A stretch of DNA of 64,000 nucleotides from NCBI GenBank assembly GCA_016190665.1, contig JACPQD010000045.1, positions 1 to 64,000 of the forward strand. The letters run 5' to 3'. Below, piece after piece: positions 19,207 to 27,550 of the stretch (its first letter is position 1; each line of letters starts with the position of its first letter). Origin of the DNA: Chloroflexota bacterium (GTDB lineage Bacteria; Chloroflexota; Dehalococcoidia; JACPQD01). The notes beneath the pieces are model-generated. The model was given only the letters and a program-made list of their open reading frames with translations, was not told the DNA's origin and searched no databases. A program made the position numbers and the translations under genes.

Positions 19207-19911
19207 ATGTGGAGAGAAGGCTTGGACAGGATCAGAGTCATAATTGCCGATGACCATCCGGTGGTGAGGGAAGGCACTTGCCTCCTTCTACGGCAGGAGC
19301 CAGACCTGGAGGTGGTGGGCGAGGCCGCCAATGGCGAGGAGGCGGTCCAATTGGCCGCCACCCTGAAGCCCGACGTCGCGATAATCGACGTGGCCATGCC
19401 TGGGGTCGATGGGATCGAAGCTACCAAAAGGATCAAGACCCTCTGTCCCCCTATCCCGGTGCTGATACTGACAGCCTATGATGATGACCAACTCGTCTTC
19501 GCTCTCCTGGAGGCCGGGGCCGCAGGTTATCTCCTCAAGAGCGCTGAGGGCCGCGAGATAATCAGTGCGGTGAGAGCAATAAGCGCTGGTGAGTCAGTGC
19601 TGCACCCGGCGGTGGCTCGCAAGGTGCTGAATAGATTTGTCCGTCCTCCTGCGAAAGGGACGAAGAAGGAGCCATCTGAGGAGCTAAGCGAGCGCGAACT
19701 GGAAGTCCTCGGGCTCGCGAGCCGGGGCCTGAGCGATCAGGAGATCGCCGACAAGCTCAGTCTGAGCTTGCACACAGTCAAGGCTCACATGGGGCACATA
19801 TTCAATAAGATGAATGTCAGCTCGCGGACTGAAGCCGTAGTGCATGCCCTGAAACAGGGGTGGATCAGCTTCGACGACGCGACCGAAGACCGCCAGCTTG
19901 AAGATGCTTGA
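19207..19911 (+). CDS. NarL/LuxR-family response regulator
   Basis: DNA-binding response regulator of about 230 residues. The receiver domain has the acidic pair (IIADDHPVVREG), phospho-Asp61 (IIDVAMPG), Thr (ILTAYD) and Lys (YLLKSAEG). The C-terminal HTH is LSERELEVLGLASRGLSDQEIADKL written in parts. Two starts are possible: ATG 19207 with no RBS, or TTG 19222 behind GGAGAGAAGG, which I prefer. The stop overlaps the start region of the histidine kinase gene, so the two form a two-component pair. Signal and targets are unknown. Confidence 0.88.
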   Translation: MWREGLDRIRVIIADDHPVVREGTCLLLRQEPDLEVVGEAANGEEAVQLAATLKPDVAIIDVAMPGVDGIEATKRIKTLCPPIPVLILTAYDDDQLVFALLEAGAAGYLLKSAEGREIISAVRAISAGESVLHPAVARKVLNRFVRPPAKGTKKEPSEELSERELEVLGLASRGLSDQEIADKLSLSLHTVKAHMGHIFNKMNVSSRTEAVVHALKQGWISFDDATEDRQLEDA

Positions 19912-20013
19912 GGCGCCAGGTGGCCCGTTATTCGTGGACAGTTCTTCACCGAGTCAGCGCGAGCTTCGATCTCCCATGCTTGAGGTGCCAAGTGGCGCAT
20001 TACTCGTGGACAG
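19904..20013. repeat. 38-bp imperfect direct repeat at the kinase 5' end
   Basis: Copies at 19904-19941 and 19976-20013 both begin ATGCTTGAGG and end CGTGGACAG, with five mismatches. If the kinase starts at TTG 19908 the repeat encodes QVARYSWT and QVAHYSWT, so the true kinase start may lie downstream and the duplication may be non-coding. Confidence 0.7.
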
Positions 20014-21443
20014 ACGCAACCCGTAAGCCCGGCTTCTGGTTTGTGGCGGCGCTGCTTCTCTTTGTCACTCTGCCCCACTACTATGAGGCCCTCGAGTACC
20101 CGGCGTTCATTACCCGCATGATTGCAGACCTCAGCCTGCCTCGCGACAGCTTTGAGCGAATCCTCTTTCTGGCGCCCATAATCTGGGCCGGTTTCCCCTT
20201 TGGCTGGCGCGGAACCGTTGCCACTTCGCTGGCTGCCCTGGCCCTCATGCTGCCTCGCGCGGCTCTCATCTCCCCGACTCCGTCGGACGCCATGCTTGAG
20301 GCGGGCGCCGTTTTTGTCGTGGGCAACGTGTTGAACATCACCTTAGAATCGCTTCGCAAGGAGAGACAACACCGGGCCGAGATGGAGAAGACCCAGAGGG
20401 AATTGCGAGCGTCTGAAGAAAGGTATCGGCAACTTTTCGAGAGCGCCCACGATGCCATCCTGATTACAGGACTGGAAGGCGCCATTGTCGGCGCCAATAA
20501 GGGAGCTGTCGGGCTTACCGGGTATGACCTGGCGGGGCTGTGTTGCCTCAAGATAGGGGATTTGCTCTCTGAAGAAGGCAAGCGCACAGTCGAAGCTGTC
20601 CACAAGCGTTTGCTTGACGGTGAGAACGGTTCACGAGCCGAAGTGACGCTAACCAGGAAGGACGGGACGGAAGCCACGGTCCAGCTGGGGGTCAACATGG
20701 TCCGGAGCGATGGCAGGGCTCTCGCCTTTCAGTATGTCGCCAGGGATGTCACGGAACAGAAACGGATGCAGGAGAATATCCAGTACTATCTTCAGCAGGC
20801 GACGAGGGCCCAAGAGGAGGAGCGGAAGCGCATCGCCCGCGATCTGCATGATGAGACTGTCCAGGACCTGGTGGCGATTTCTCGCCAACTAGACATCCTC
20901 GCTTCGAGGGGAAAAGAGTTGTCACCGGAGAACACCCTTCTGCTCAAGGAATTGCGACAGCAGACGAGCCACACGATGCAGCAAGTGCGCCGTTTCAGTC
21001 AAGACTTGCGGCCGGTTGCCCTGGACCGCCTGGGTCTGTTGCCAGCCTTGGAGTGGCTGGTCTCAGACGTAACGAAGTACTCCGGGATAGCCACCAGGGT
21101 GAACATGATTGGGAGTGAGGGGCGTCTCCCGGAAGAGACTGAATCGGCGCTCTTCCGCATTGCGCAGGAGGCCCTGAGAAATGTGTGGCGACATTCTCAG
21201 GCGACGAAAGCGGAGATCACTATTGAATTCGAACCGAACATGGTGAGGATGAGCATCGCCGATAACGGCAAGGGTTTTGAAGTGCCCAAGACAATCAGCG
21301 AGTTGCCCCGGGACGGTAAGCTCGGCCTGGCGGGAATGCAAGAGCGAGCCAGGTTGCTCGGCGGCGCCTTGACGGTACACTCCGAACCCGGGGAAGGATG
21401 CAACATAAAAGTGGAGATACCGGCCAGGTTGCCACACGCGTGA
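19908..21443 (+). CDS. PAS-domain sensor histidine kinase (NarX/DegS-type)
   Basis: Partner kinase of the preceding regulator. After a membrane region with three or four helices (FWFVAALLLFVTLP, ILFLAPIIWAGFPFGW, further hydrophobic runs to about residue 145) there is a PAS domain (RYRQLFESAHDAILITGLEG to about 290). A HisKA_3 box follows with phospho-His in ERKRIARDLHDETVQDL, then an HATPase_c domain (ALRNVWRHSQA N-box; DNGKGF; LGLAGMQERARLLGG). The proposed TTG start at 19908 overlaps the regulator stop but falls in a 38-bp repeat; the conserved protein may begin near DATRKPGFWF. A palindromic terminator follows. Confidence 0.88.
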   Translation: MRRQVARYSWTVLHRVSASFDLPCLRCQVAHYSWTDATRKPGFWFVAALLLFVTLPHYYEALEYPAFITRMIADLSLPRDSFERILFLAPIIWAGFPFGWRGTVATSLAALALMLPRAALISPTPSDAMLEAGAVFVVGNVLNITLESLRKERQHRAEMEKTQRELRASEERYRQLFESAHDAILITGLEGAIVGANKGAVGLTGYDLAGLCCLKIGDLLSEEGKRTVEAVHKRLLDGENGSRAEVTLTRKDGTEATVQLGVNMVRSDGRALAFQYVARDVTEQKRMQENIQYYLQQATRAQEEERKRIARDLHDETVQDLVAISRQLDILASRGKELSPENTLLLKELRQQTSHTMQQVRRFSQDLRPVALDRLGLLPALEWLVSDVTKYSGIATRVNMIGSEGRLPEETESALFRIAQEALRNVWRHSQATKAEITIEFEPNMVRMSIADNGKGFEVPKTISELPRDGKLGLAGMQERARLLGGALTVHSEPGEGCNIKVEIPARLPHA

Positions 21444-21465
21444 GCAGCAAATGGGCGGGCTTCGT

Positions 21466-21498
21466 AGACCGACTCGGTCTCCGAGACCGAGTCGGTCT
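21466..21498. terminator. 33-bp perfect palindrome between convergent genes (copy 1)
   Basis: Arms AGACCGACTCGGTCT (21466-21480) and AGACCGAGTCGGTCT (21484-21498) are reverse complements around CCG. It lies in the 56-base gap between the kinase (+) and the methyltransferase (-), so it can serve both strands. The identical 33-mer is at 31469-31501 and a variant at 25321-25353. No T-run follows. Confidence 0.75.
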
Positions 21499-21499
21499 G

Positions 21500-22624
21500 T
21501 TACGACATCATCGGCAGTTTGCCATATCTCTGGACGAGGTCCGTCACTCTCCTCAAACGGTCGAACTTCGCCGCCACGGGAACGTTGTCTCCCACGCCGA
21601 CGATGAAGTTGTAGCCCGGCGCTATCTCCTTGAAGAGGCTCAGCACATAGTCATCGAACTCCTCATCCGTGTAGGAATCGGTGAAGAGCTGTGTGGCGAT
21701 ACCACCCCAGATGGTTATCCTGTCTCCCCAGGCGGCCCTGAGATCGGAGGCCGTGCACGAGGTCATGGGCGGCGGGCTGAAGGCTTCCGCCACGTCTATC
21801 CCGGTCCTGGGAAAAAACGGCAGGAGGCGTCGCAGCTCCCCATCGGTGTGGCACTGCAGGACCTTGCCCCTGCTGTGAAGCATCTCCGATATCTCTTGAA
21901 ACCAGGGCACAAAGTACTTCTCGAAAATCCTGGGGGTATGGATGGCGTCCACCAGGTTGCTATCGCTGTGCACGATCTCCGCTGGGGAATCGGCGGCGAC
22001 CCGCGCTATCTTCCTCCCCTGCTCCAGCAGAACCTGGAAGAGACGCTCGACCTTGTCCGGGTTGTCATGTAGCTCGTATACGAACCGCTCGTAGCCCACC
22101 AAGTTTCTCATGATGCGGTGCATCGGGGATGCCTCCATCCGGGCCACTACCACCCCGTCCTCGCCGACCAGCCTGTCCACACTGAGGAAATCGTCGTAGG
22201 TCGGAACGATCTCGGTATTCTCCACGATGAACTCGATGACAGGGTAGTCTTCCACCCTTTTGAACATTTTCTCTTTCTCATAAGGGCGGGTGTCGGTCTC
22301 TTCGAGCCGCTGCGTTGAAACCATTTTCGTGCTGACCGTCCCCACCGGAGTGAAGTACTCGGTGGTCTTCTCGCGGCCCTCCTGCCGCGTCACGACCTCC
22401 ACATTCCTCAGGATTTCCTGGTGTACCCGGCCGTGGTGGGCCTGGATGCCGGCACCGGTGTCGCGGGTGATGTCCCAGATACTCCACTCGCGATACTTCT
22501 CCGGCAGGGTGCCGGCCTTAGCATGGGCCTTGTACCAGTAGTCGAGGCGCAGGCCCCAAGGGAGGCAGTCGGCAGGCTGCTTCCGAATGGCGGCCATAAT
22601 TCTCTGTCGATGGGTCATGGACAT
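21500..22624 (-). CDS. UroD-family corrinoid-dependent methyltransferase
   Basis: The 374-residue protein has the uroporphyrinogen-decarboxylase fold used by MtaA/MtbA-type methyltransferases: N-terminal MTHRQRIMAAIRKQPADCLPWG, then central HSDSNLVDAIHTP and GKVLQCHTDGELRRLLP with the Zn-type His-x-Asp, then IWGGIATQLF. It would move a methyl group to or from the corrinoid protein encoded just upstream (20 bases away, same strand). The methyl donor cannot be told from sequence. ATG 22624 has GGAGGG upstream. True UroD is less likely because of the corrinoid neighbour. Confidence 0.85.
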   Translation of the reverse strand: MSMTHRQRIMAAIRKQPADCLPWGLRLDYWYKAHAKAGTLPEKYREWSIWDITRDTGAGIQAHHGRVHQEILRNVEVVTRQEGREKTTEYFTPVGTVSTKMVSTQRLEETDTRPYEKEKMFKRVEDYPVIEFIVENTEIVPTYDDFLSVDRLVGEDGVVVARMEASPMHRIMRNLVGYERFVYELHDNPDKVERLFQVLLEQGRKIARVAADSPAEIVHSDSNLVDAIHTPRIFEKYFVPWFQEISEMLHSRGKVLQCHTDGELRRLLPFFPRTGIDVAEAFSPPPMTSCTASDLRAAWGDRITIWGGIATQLFTDSYTDEEFDDYVLSLFKEIAPGYNFIVGVGDNVPVAAKFDRLRRVTDLVQRYGKLPMMS

Positions 22625-22644
22625 TACTGTGTTCCCTCCGGTCC

Positions 22645-23301
22645 CTAAGCTGTGGCCGCGCGCCGGGAGGCGACCAGTCCCTTGGCGAGCTCGGCGGCGG
22701 CGCCCGCGTCCTCAGCGTAGCCATCGGCGGAGATGTCCCTGGCGAAGCGGGGGCTCAGCGGCGCCCCGCCCACGATCACCTTCAGCCTCTGGCGACAGCC
22801 GGCGTCGCTCAGCGCCTTCATCACTGCCGCCATCTGCCCCATGGTCGTCGTCAGAAGCGCCGACATGGCCAGGATGTCCGGCTTCTTCTCCCTCACCGCC
22901 TCGACGAAACGCTCGGGGCTCACATCAACGCCCAGGTCGGCTACCTCGAAGCCGGCCCCTTCCAGCATCGTGACCACCAGGTTCTTGCCGATGTCATGCA
23001 TATCCCCCTGGACGGTGCCGATGATGATGCGCCCCGTCGGCTCGTAAGCGCGGCTCTCCAAGACCAGCGGCTTGATGATTTCCATGGCCGCCTTCATGGC
23101 ACGAGCAGCCAGGAGCACCTCGGGAACGAAGAACTCTCCGGTCCTCATGCGCTCCCCGACAACATTCATCGCCGGGATCAGAGCGCGGCGGAGAAGCGCC
23201 AGCGGGGCCGCACCTTCGGTGAGGGCCTTTGCCGTGAGCTCCTTCACCCTGGGCATATCCCCTTCGATAACCCCCTGTTTGATTCTTTCAAGGTCAGTCA
23301 T
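22645..23301 (-). CDS. Corrinoid (B12-binding) methyl-carrier protein
   Basis: Two-domain cobalamin protein of 218 residues, like MtaC/MtbC. The N-terminal helical cap domain (LLRRALIPAMNVVGERMRTGEFFVPEVLLAARAM in parts) precedes a B12-binding Rossmann domain with the Co-ligand motif DMHDIGKN (His near residue 107) and MSALLTTTM and VGGAPLS downstream. It carries methyl groups between the substrate-specific enzyme and the UroD-type partner. A substrate-specific B component (MttB/MtaB) is not present in the window. Its ATG overlaps by eight bases the predicted stop of the Hint-DUF559 gene, with AAGGGGGAT as RBS. Confidence 0.9.
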   Translation of the reverse strand: MTDLERIKQGVIEGDMPRVKELTAKALTEGAAPLALLRRALIPAMNVVGERMRTGEFFVPEVLLAARAMKAAMEIIKPLVLESRAYEPTGRIIIGTVQGDMHDIGKNLVVTMLEGAGFEVADLGVDVSPERFVEAVREKKPDILAMSALLTTTMGQMAAVMKALSDAGCRQRLKVIVGGAPLSPRFARDISADGYAEDAGAAAELAKGLVASRRAATA

Positions 23302-24693
23302 GTGATCCCCCTTGGCCGGCCCTTATTTCGGCAGCCAGCTTAGCGAATTCTGGATTAGCGTCGGTGGCACCGAAACCACCCCTGTGAACGGCGCACACTT
23401 CGGTGAGGTACGAACCAGCGTCCTGCACTTCCAGGTCGTGGACTTCCTCTTCGGTCTCTTCTCGCCCTATGGAAACGATTCCGGCGGGGCCGAGGAATGC
23501 CCCACCCCAACCCTGCCCGTCCACGGGGAGGGAGTCAAAGTCCCCAGGTGAACCGGCGAGCGCGTCAAAGTCCCCCCGTGAACCGGGGAGCGCGTCAAAG
23601 TCCTCCCGTGAAGCGGGGAGCGCGTCAAAGTCCCCCCGTGAAGCGGGGAGCGCGTCAAAGTCCTCCCGTGAAGCGGGAAGCGCGTCAAAGTCCCCCGTGA
23701 AGCGGGGAGCGCGTCAAAGTCCCCCCGTGAAGCGGGGAGCGCGTCAAAGTCCTCCCGTGAAGCGGGGAGCGCGTCAAACTCCCCCCGTGAACGGGGGGAT
23801 TTAGGGGGGTCTCCAAACAAGCAGCAAACCACGTCTCCCACTCTCAGGCTATCCGCCCGCCGCCATTGCCAAAGAGGGTCGTCGGATGGCCTCGTTTCAT
23901 CCAGCGCCCGCGCGATTTCCATCACAACGCCCTCGCGGGCGTCCCTGATGTCCACGTTGGTGAAGCGCAGGATATTCAAACCCAGGGACTGCAAATAGGC
24001 GGTGCGCTCGGCATCGTAGGCTTGAGCGTCTGGAGTGAAATGGCTGTCACCGTCTGCCTCTACTATCAGTCCAGCTCCCCGGGCATAGAAATCGACGATG
24101 TAGGGGCCGATGGGGTGTTGCCGGCGAAACTTGACGCCCAGCTGTTGGGAGCGCAGGCAGTTCCAAAGAGACCTCTCAGGGGGGGTCATTTCTCGGCGCA
24201 GGTCCCTCGCTCGCGCGAAGTTCTCTTTCGGCACATGCCGCCAACTGCTTTCTCCCCCATAGGACTGCGCGCGGCGACGACCCAAGACGCGGTGGTCGCC
24301 CGTCACCCATAGGGCTTCGGGCGAGTGGGCCTGCCTGATACCGATCATGACGCCTGAATAGAGCTTGCGGACTACCCGGAGCAGGCAACGAGGTTGGCCA
24401 TCACGGGAGAAGACCAAATTCCCAGGACGCAGATCTTCGATGGGGAAAGACCCCTCCCTAACCCTCCCCGTCCACGGGGAGGGAATAGCTGCCCCGCCAG
24501 AACCTGCCACCACCGAATCCGTGGCGGCGTCTACGGCCGCCTTCGGATTTCTGCCCCCGTGAACGGACGCCTGCGAATTTCTCCCCCCGTGAACGGGGGG
24601 ACTAAAGGGGGGCAGCACGATCACCCGCGTTCCCTTCCGCACGCCGGAGAGATCGGCCGCGAGCTTTGCTCGGACAGAATGAGGGTCATCCAT
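23294..24693 (-). pseudogene. Hint (intein-like) protein with embedded DUF559/Vsr-like endonuclease, split by a 1-nt deletion in a repeat array
   Basis: From ATG 24693 (RBS GGAG 12 bases upstream): N-terminal segment (MDDPHSVRAKLAADLSGVRK), repeat-derived Pro/Gly sequence, Hint block (IEDLRPGNLVFSRDG; TGDH at 131-134), DUF559 endonuclease 160-265 (VDF, VEADGDSH), then DSLRVGDVVCCLFG and 10-residue repeats. One 30-bp unit has CCCCC instead of CCCCCC (about 23692-23697), which shifts the frame and leads to a stop at 23467. Restoring that C keeps the frame open through all units to a Hint C-terminal block (EEEVHDLEVQDAGSYLTEV CAVHR) and GGSHD-stop at 23294. Cys1 and the terminal Asn of an active intein are not visible (HR replaces HN), so protein splicing is unlikely, while the nuclease motifs look intact. 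The stop overlaps the corrinoid gene. Confidence 0.75.
23531..23800. repeat. 30-bp tandem array of palindromic units inside the Hint-DUF559 gene
   Basis: About nine units of the form GCGCGTCAAAG followed by TCCCCCCGTGAAGCGGGGA, with single-base variation (CCCC/CTCC, AAGC/AACC). CCCCG and CGGGG in each unit can form a hairpin. The unit near 23671-23699 is 29 bp. Units read as DFDALPASRG or TLTRSPLHGG depending on frame, showing that expansion happens at DNA level. Confidence 0.9.
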
Positions 24694-24727
24694 TAGCGCT
24701 TCGCTCCTGCAGCCACAATGGTCGTCT

Positions 24728-24736
24728 ATTATAACA
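24728..24736 (-). promoter_or_regulatory. Extended -10 promoter of the Hint-DUF559 gene
   Basis: On the minus strand TGTTATAAT forms a TGn-extended -10 about 35 bases before the ATG at 24693. No good -35 is seen. The duplication places an identical promoter 317 bases upstream at 25045-25053. Confidence 0.55.
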
Positions 24737-25010
24737 CTGTAGTGGGAGTGAGCGCGTCTCGACGAATACCCCACCCCAACCCTCCCCGTCCACGGGGAGG
24801 GAACAATTGTCCCCCCAAGGCCGTCCGCCTCCGAATGCGCACCGGCGTGTACGGCCGCCTTCGGATTTCTGCCCCCGTGAGCACCCGCCTCCGAATTTCT
24901 CCCCCGTGAACGGGGGGACTAAAGGGGGGCAGCACGATCACCCGCGTTCCCTTCCGCACGCCGGAGAGATCGGCCGCGAGCTTTGCTCGGACAGAATGAG
25001 GGTCATCCAT
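24729..25010 (-). pseudogene. Truncated duplicate of the Hint-DUF559 gene 5' end
   Basis: The first 34 codons are the same as those of the full gene (start 25010, same RBS). Translation then runs into repeat-derived sequence (PPVHGGEIRRRV...) and stops at 24729, without Hint or nuclease blocks. It arises from the 317-bp tandem duplication. Confidence 0.75.
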
Positions 25011-25099
25011 TAGCGCTTCGCTCCTGCAGCCACAATCGTCGTCTATTATAACACTGTAGTGGGAGTGAGCGCGTCTCGACGAATACCCCACCCCAACCC

Positions 25100-25285
25100 T
25101 CCCCGTCCACGGGGAGGGAGTCTGTTCCACGTGCCGCCCGAGAAGCCATACACCCAACCCTCCCCGTCCACGGGGAGGGAGTCAAAAGCCCCCCAAGAAC
25201 AGGCAAGGCCACCAAAAATATCCCCGTGTACGGGCGAGCCCACGAGAAGTCCCCCCGTGTACGGGGGGATTTAGGGGGGTTATCG
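25100..25285. repeat. Cluster of GC-rich palindromes upstream of the duplicated Hint 5' end
   Basis: Several copies of CCCCGTCCACGGGG and CCCCCGTGTACGGGGGG with short spacers, the last followed by ATTTAGGGGGGT, as also seen at 23790-23812. They are the same family that interrupts the Hint gene. No gene is supported here. Confidence 0.7.
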
Positions 25286-25320
25286 ATGAAGGATGCCGCC
25301 CCGGCGCGCGGCGCGAAAAG

Positions 25321-25353
25321 AGACCGACTCGGTGTCGGCGACCGAGTCGGTTT
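25321..25353. terminator. Variant of the 33-bp palindrome (copy 2)
   Basis: ACCGACTCGGT (25323-25333) pairs with ACCGAGTCGGT around GTCGGCG. It lies just downstream of the cupredoxin/propeller gene (minus strand) and so could end that transcript before the repeat region. Confidence 0.65.
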
Positions 25354-25383
25354 GAAGCCATGAGATGTGCGAAGCCTATGAGT

Positions 25384-27249
25384 CTAGCTGGGGTCCTTCT
25401 GGGCGGCAGTCAACGCGTCAATCCAGCCCTGCACTTCAGCGGAGAGCTGTCCTGTGCCGGAAAGCGCCACCGTATCCTGAATCCAGCCGGAATAGACGTT
25501 CGGCAAGGGCTTGATCCCCTGGCCGCCAACGCCATCGGTGACGCCCGCGCCCGTGCTTCCATTAGCCAGAAGTACTGTGCCCACCACGGCCGCATCGGCC
25601 GCGCTGCCATCGCCGTTGGGATCAGGATCGATGATGGTGAGGACGTTGGCAAACTGGTTACTGACGTAGAGGTAGTAACCGCCCCCAAGCTTAGCCCCCC
25701 AGTTCGCCCCGTGCGTCCCAGCCGGAGTAGGCAGGAACGCCACGGTGTTGTCGGTAGCCGTGTCGATAATGGCTACGTGGTCCGCCGATCCGGTCGGCGG
25801 CCTGCCGATGGTGGTCAACGACAGCACAGCGGTGCCGACGAACTTCCCATCCGGGCTAGCCGGGGTCTGGATAGGAAACTGCAGTGTGTCAAAGATGGTG
25901 AACTGACCGCCTTGTTGACCATTGGGCGTGAAGGTCACCGGGATGTTCTTTGTCAGCGTCCGAGTGTTCAGATCGATGACGCTGACCTGGCCGCTGGCGC
26001 CGTTGGCTACGTAGGCCTTGGTGCTTCCCTTGATGCCCGCCGCGATGGGGAGCAGCAAGGCCGAGTTCAGGCCGAGAGGTGACTGGTTGAACTCTTTCAG
26101 GATCGCTCCATCGGCCGCGTTGAGGATGGAAATGGAGCCTGCCACGCCCAATCCCTTGAAGACGTTGGGGACAACGATCTTCGAACCATCGGCTGTGATC
26201 CATTGCGCGTGAGGGTGATTTCGCCCCACACCCGTCGGGAAATGGCCGATTATCTTCAGTCTCTGGTCTTCGTCCCGGATCTTGTCCATATCCTGCTCGG
26301 CGCTCAGCGGCACGGTCAGCACGCCGAAGTCGGTGGAAGTCGGGCGCGGAATGGTCACTACATGGGTTGGCGCCTGGCCCGGGATGATAGTCTCCCGTAT
26401 GTCGCCGGTGGCGCGATCAATCCGGTTGAGCGACTTGCTGAACCAATTGGTGTTGTAGACTGTGTCGAGGGCAGTATTCGCCCACATGTTGTGGGGGTTG
26501 TTCCACAGCCTGTTCGTATCCGGGTCCAGACCGTTGATTTCCCTTTCCACAGTGAAAGTAGCCGCGTCGACAACCGTAATGCTTCCCGGCTTGGCGATGC
26601 CCTGGTTGTCTACCTGCCCCGGCACCCTCTCGAACTGGGTGTCAATCCAGACCTCGCCCACGCCGGGCGTAGCTGGCCGGGTCTCGTTTGCGGCGGTGAA
26701 GATATCCCATTTCGCCGCCTTGTCCGCATCTGTCGGGGCGATGACGGTGAGCACGGAGAGAACTGTTTCCGCTGGCAGCGAATCAACCCCGAGGTGGCCG
26801 ATGAACGGCAACTGCTCCTTGGTCACCGGCGGGATGTTGCCATTGGCGTCCTTGACCGCCACCACACCCGCCATGTAGGGGTGCACCTTGCAGGCGAAGA
26901 GATAGACTCCAGCCGCGTCAAACCTGGCGCCAATCTTGCCGTTGCCGGCATCGTCCTGGTCCACCACCAGATTCGAAGCGGTTGGTTTTATGAGCAGGGT
27001 GACGGTGTGCTCCGTGCCAGTCAGTGTGCCGCGATCGAAATCAACCTGGTCGCCGGTATTAACGACAACCAGCGGTGTTCCCGTGCGCTCGCTGGTGAAC
27101 CAGTTTCCTGGCTCATCTGTCAAGAACATTACCTCCGTGCGACCACCGATTGCATCGCTGACAGCCCGCCCGGCGAAGCCAGTTGTCAGCGTGCTGAGGA
27201 GCACGGCCAAGGCAATCAAACCTCGCGTCTTCTTCAATCGGCCACCCAT
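25384..27249 (-). CDS. Exported cupredoxin plus beta-propeller protein
   Basis: Secreted protein of 621 residues. The signal peptide is MGGRLKKTRGLIALAVLL..TGFAG. Residues about 30-140 form a plastocyanin-like domain: His of GTEHTVTLL and the C-terminal copper loop ACKVHPYMAG, which supplies Cys, His and Met for a type 1 copper site. The rest is a YVTN/NHL-like beta-propeller with repeats such as GSITVVDAATFTVEREI, SISILNAADG, QVSVIDLNTRT, HVAIIDTATDNTV and NVLTIIDPDPNGDG. I chose ATG 27249 because CAGGAGGTAAA lies just upstream. It is downstream of cytochrome b and heptaheme c genes, suggesting a copper-based extracytoplasmic electron acceptor or donor; catalysis cannot be assigned. Confidence 0.8.
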   Translation of the reverse strand: MGGRLKKTRGLIALAVLLSTLTTGFAGRAVSDAIGGRTEVMFLTDEPGNWFTSERTGTPLVVVNTGDQVDFDRGTLTGTEHTVTLLIKPTASNLVVDQDDAGNGKIGARFDAAGVYLFACKVHPYMAGVVAVKDANGNIPPVTKEQLPFIGHLGVDSLPAETVLSVLTVIAPTDADKAAKWDIFTAANETRPATPGVGEVWIDTQFERVPGQVDNQGIAKPGSITVVDAATFTVEREINGLDPDTNRLWNNPHNMWANTALDTVYNTNWFSKSLNRIDRATGDIRETIIPGQAPTHVVTIPRPTSTDFGVLTVPLSAEQDMDKIRDEDQRLKIIGHFPTGVGRNHPHAQWITADGSKIVVPNVFKGLGVAGSISILNAADGAILKEFNQSPLGLNSALLLPIAAGIKGSTKAYVANGASGQVSVIDLNTRTLTKNIPVTFTPNGQQGGQFTIFDTLQFPIQTPASPDGKFVGTAVLSLTTIGRPPTGSADHVAIIDTATDNTVAFLPTPAGTHGANWGAKLGGGYYLYVSNQFANVLTIIDPDPNGDGSAADAAVVGTVLLANGSTGAGVTDGVGGQGIKPLPNVYSGWIQDTVALSGTGQLSAEVQGWIDALTAAQKDPS

Positions 27250-27550
27250 GGTTTTTACCTCCTGAAACATCATCTTGGTTGGGGAGAACTTCTTGCCTTC
27301 TGAGAATTTTGCCATTCTTGATGATGTTTTGTGTTAAGTTTGTGTGTGACTTTCATATGAGTTGGGTATGCGAGCCTGTGAACCACACAATAGATTTCTT
27401 TTGCCAACTGACTTATCGCTTCCCTGGCTCGACCCGTGGGTTGAGCCAGACAGGCCCAGGCGAGACCTACTCCCCAAAGGAGCGCCAGGGGGGGATGGCA
27501 GAAAGGGGCCGCCTTCGACGGCGTCAGATGGCCTGAGCTGAGGCGCCGAC
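27250..27550. other. Spacer between cytochrome b and cupredoxin genes
   Basis: About 300 bases with an AT-richer part at 27300-27420, a likely place for a promoter for the cupredoxin gene on the minus strand. I see no convincing -35/-10 pair and no gene. Confidence 0.5.

Larger units (their letters stand above)
24457..25090. repeat. Tandem duplication, period 317 bp
   Basis: Two near-copies, 24457-24773 and 24774-25090, carry the same CCTCCCCGTCCACGGGGAGG palindrome, the same repeat-rich spacer, the first 34 codons of the Hint gene and its promoter. The ATG complements at 24691-24693 and 25008-25010 are exactly 317 bases apart. The spacer halves differ more than the 5' gene and promoter halves. 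Confidence 0.85.

Noticed and set aside
23530-23800. Array taken as a CRISPR
   Set aside because: Units are contiguous 30-bp repeats without unique spacers, inside a coding frame, and no cas genes are near.
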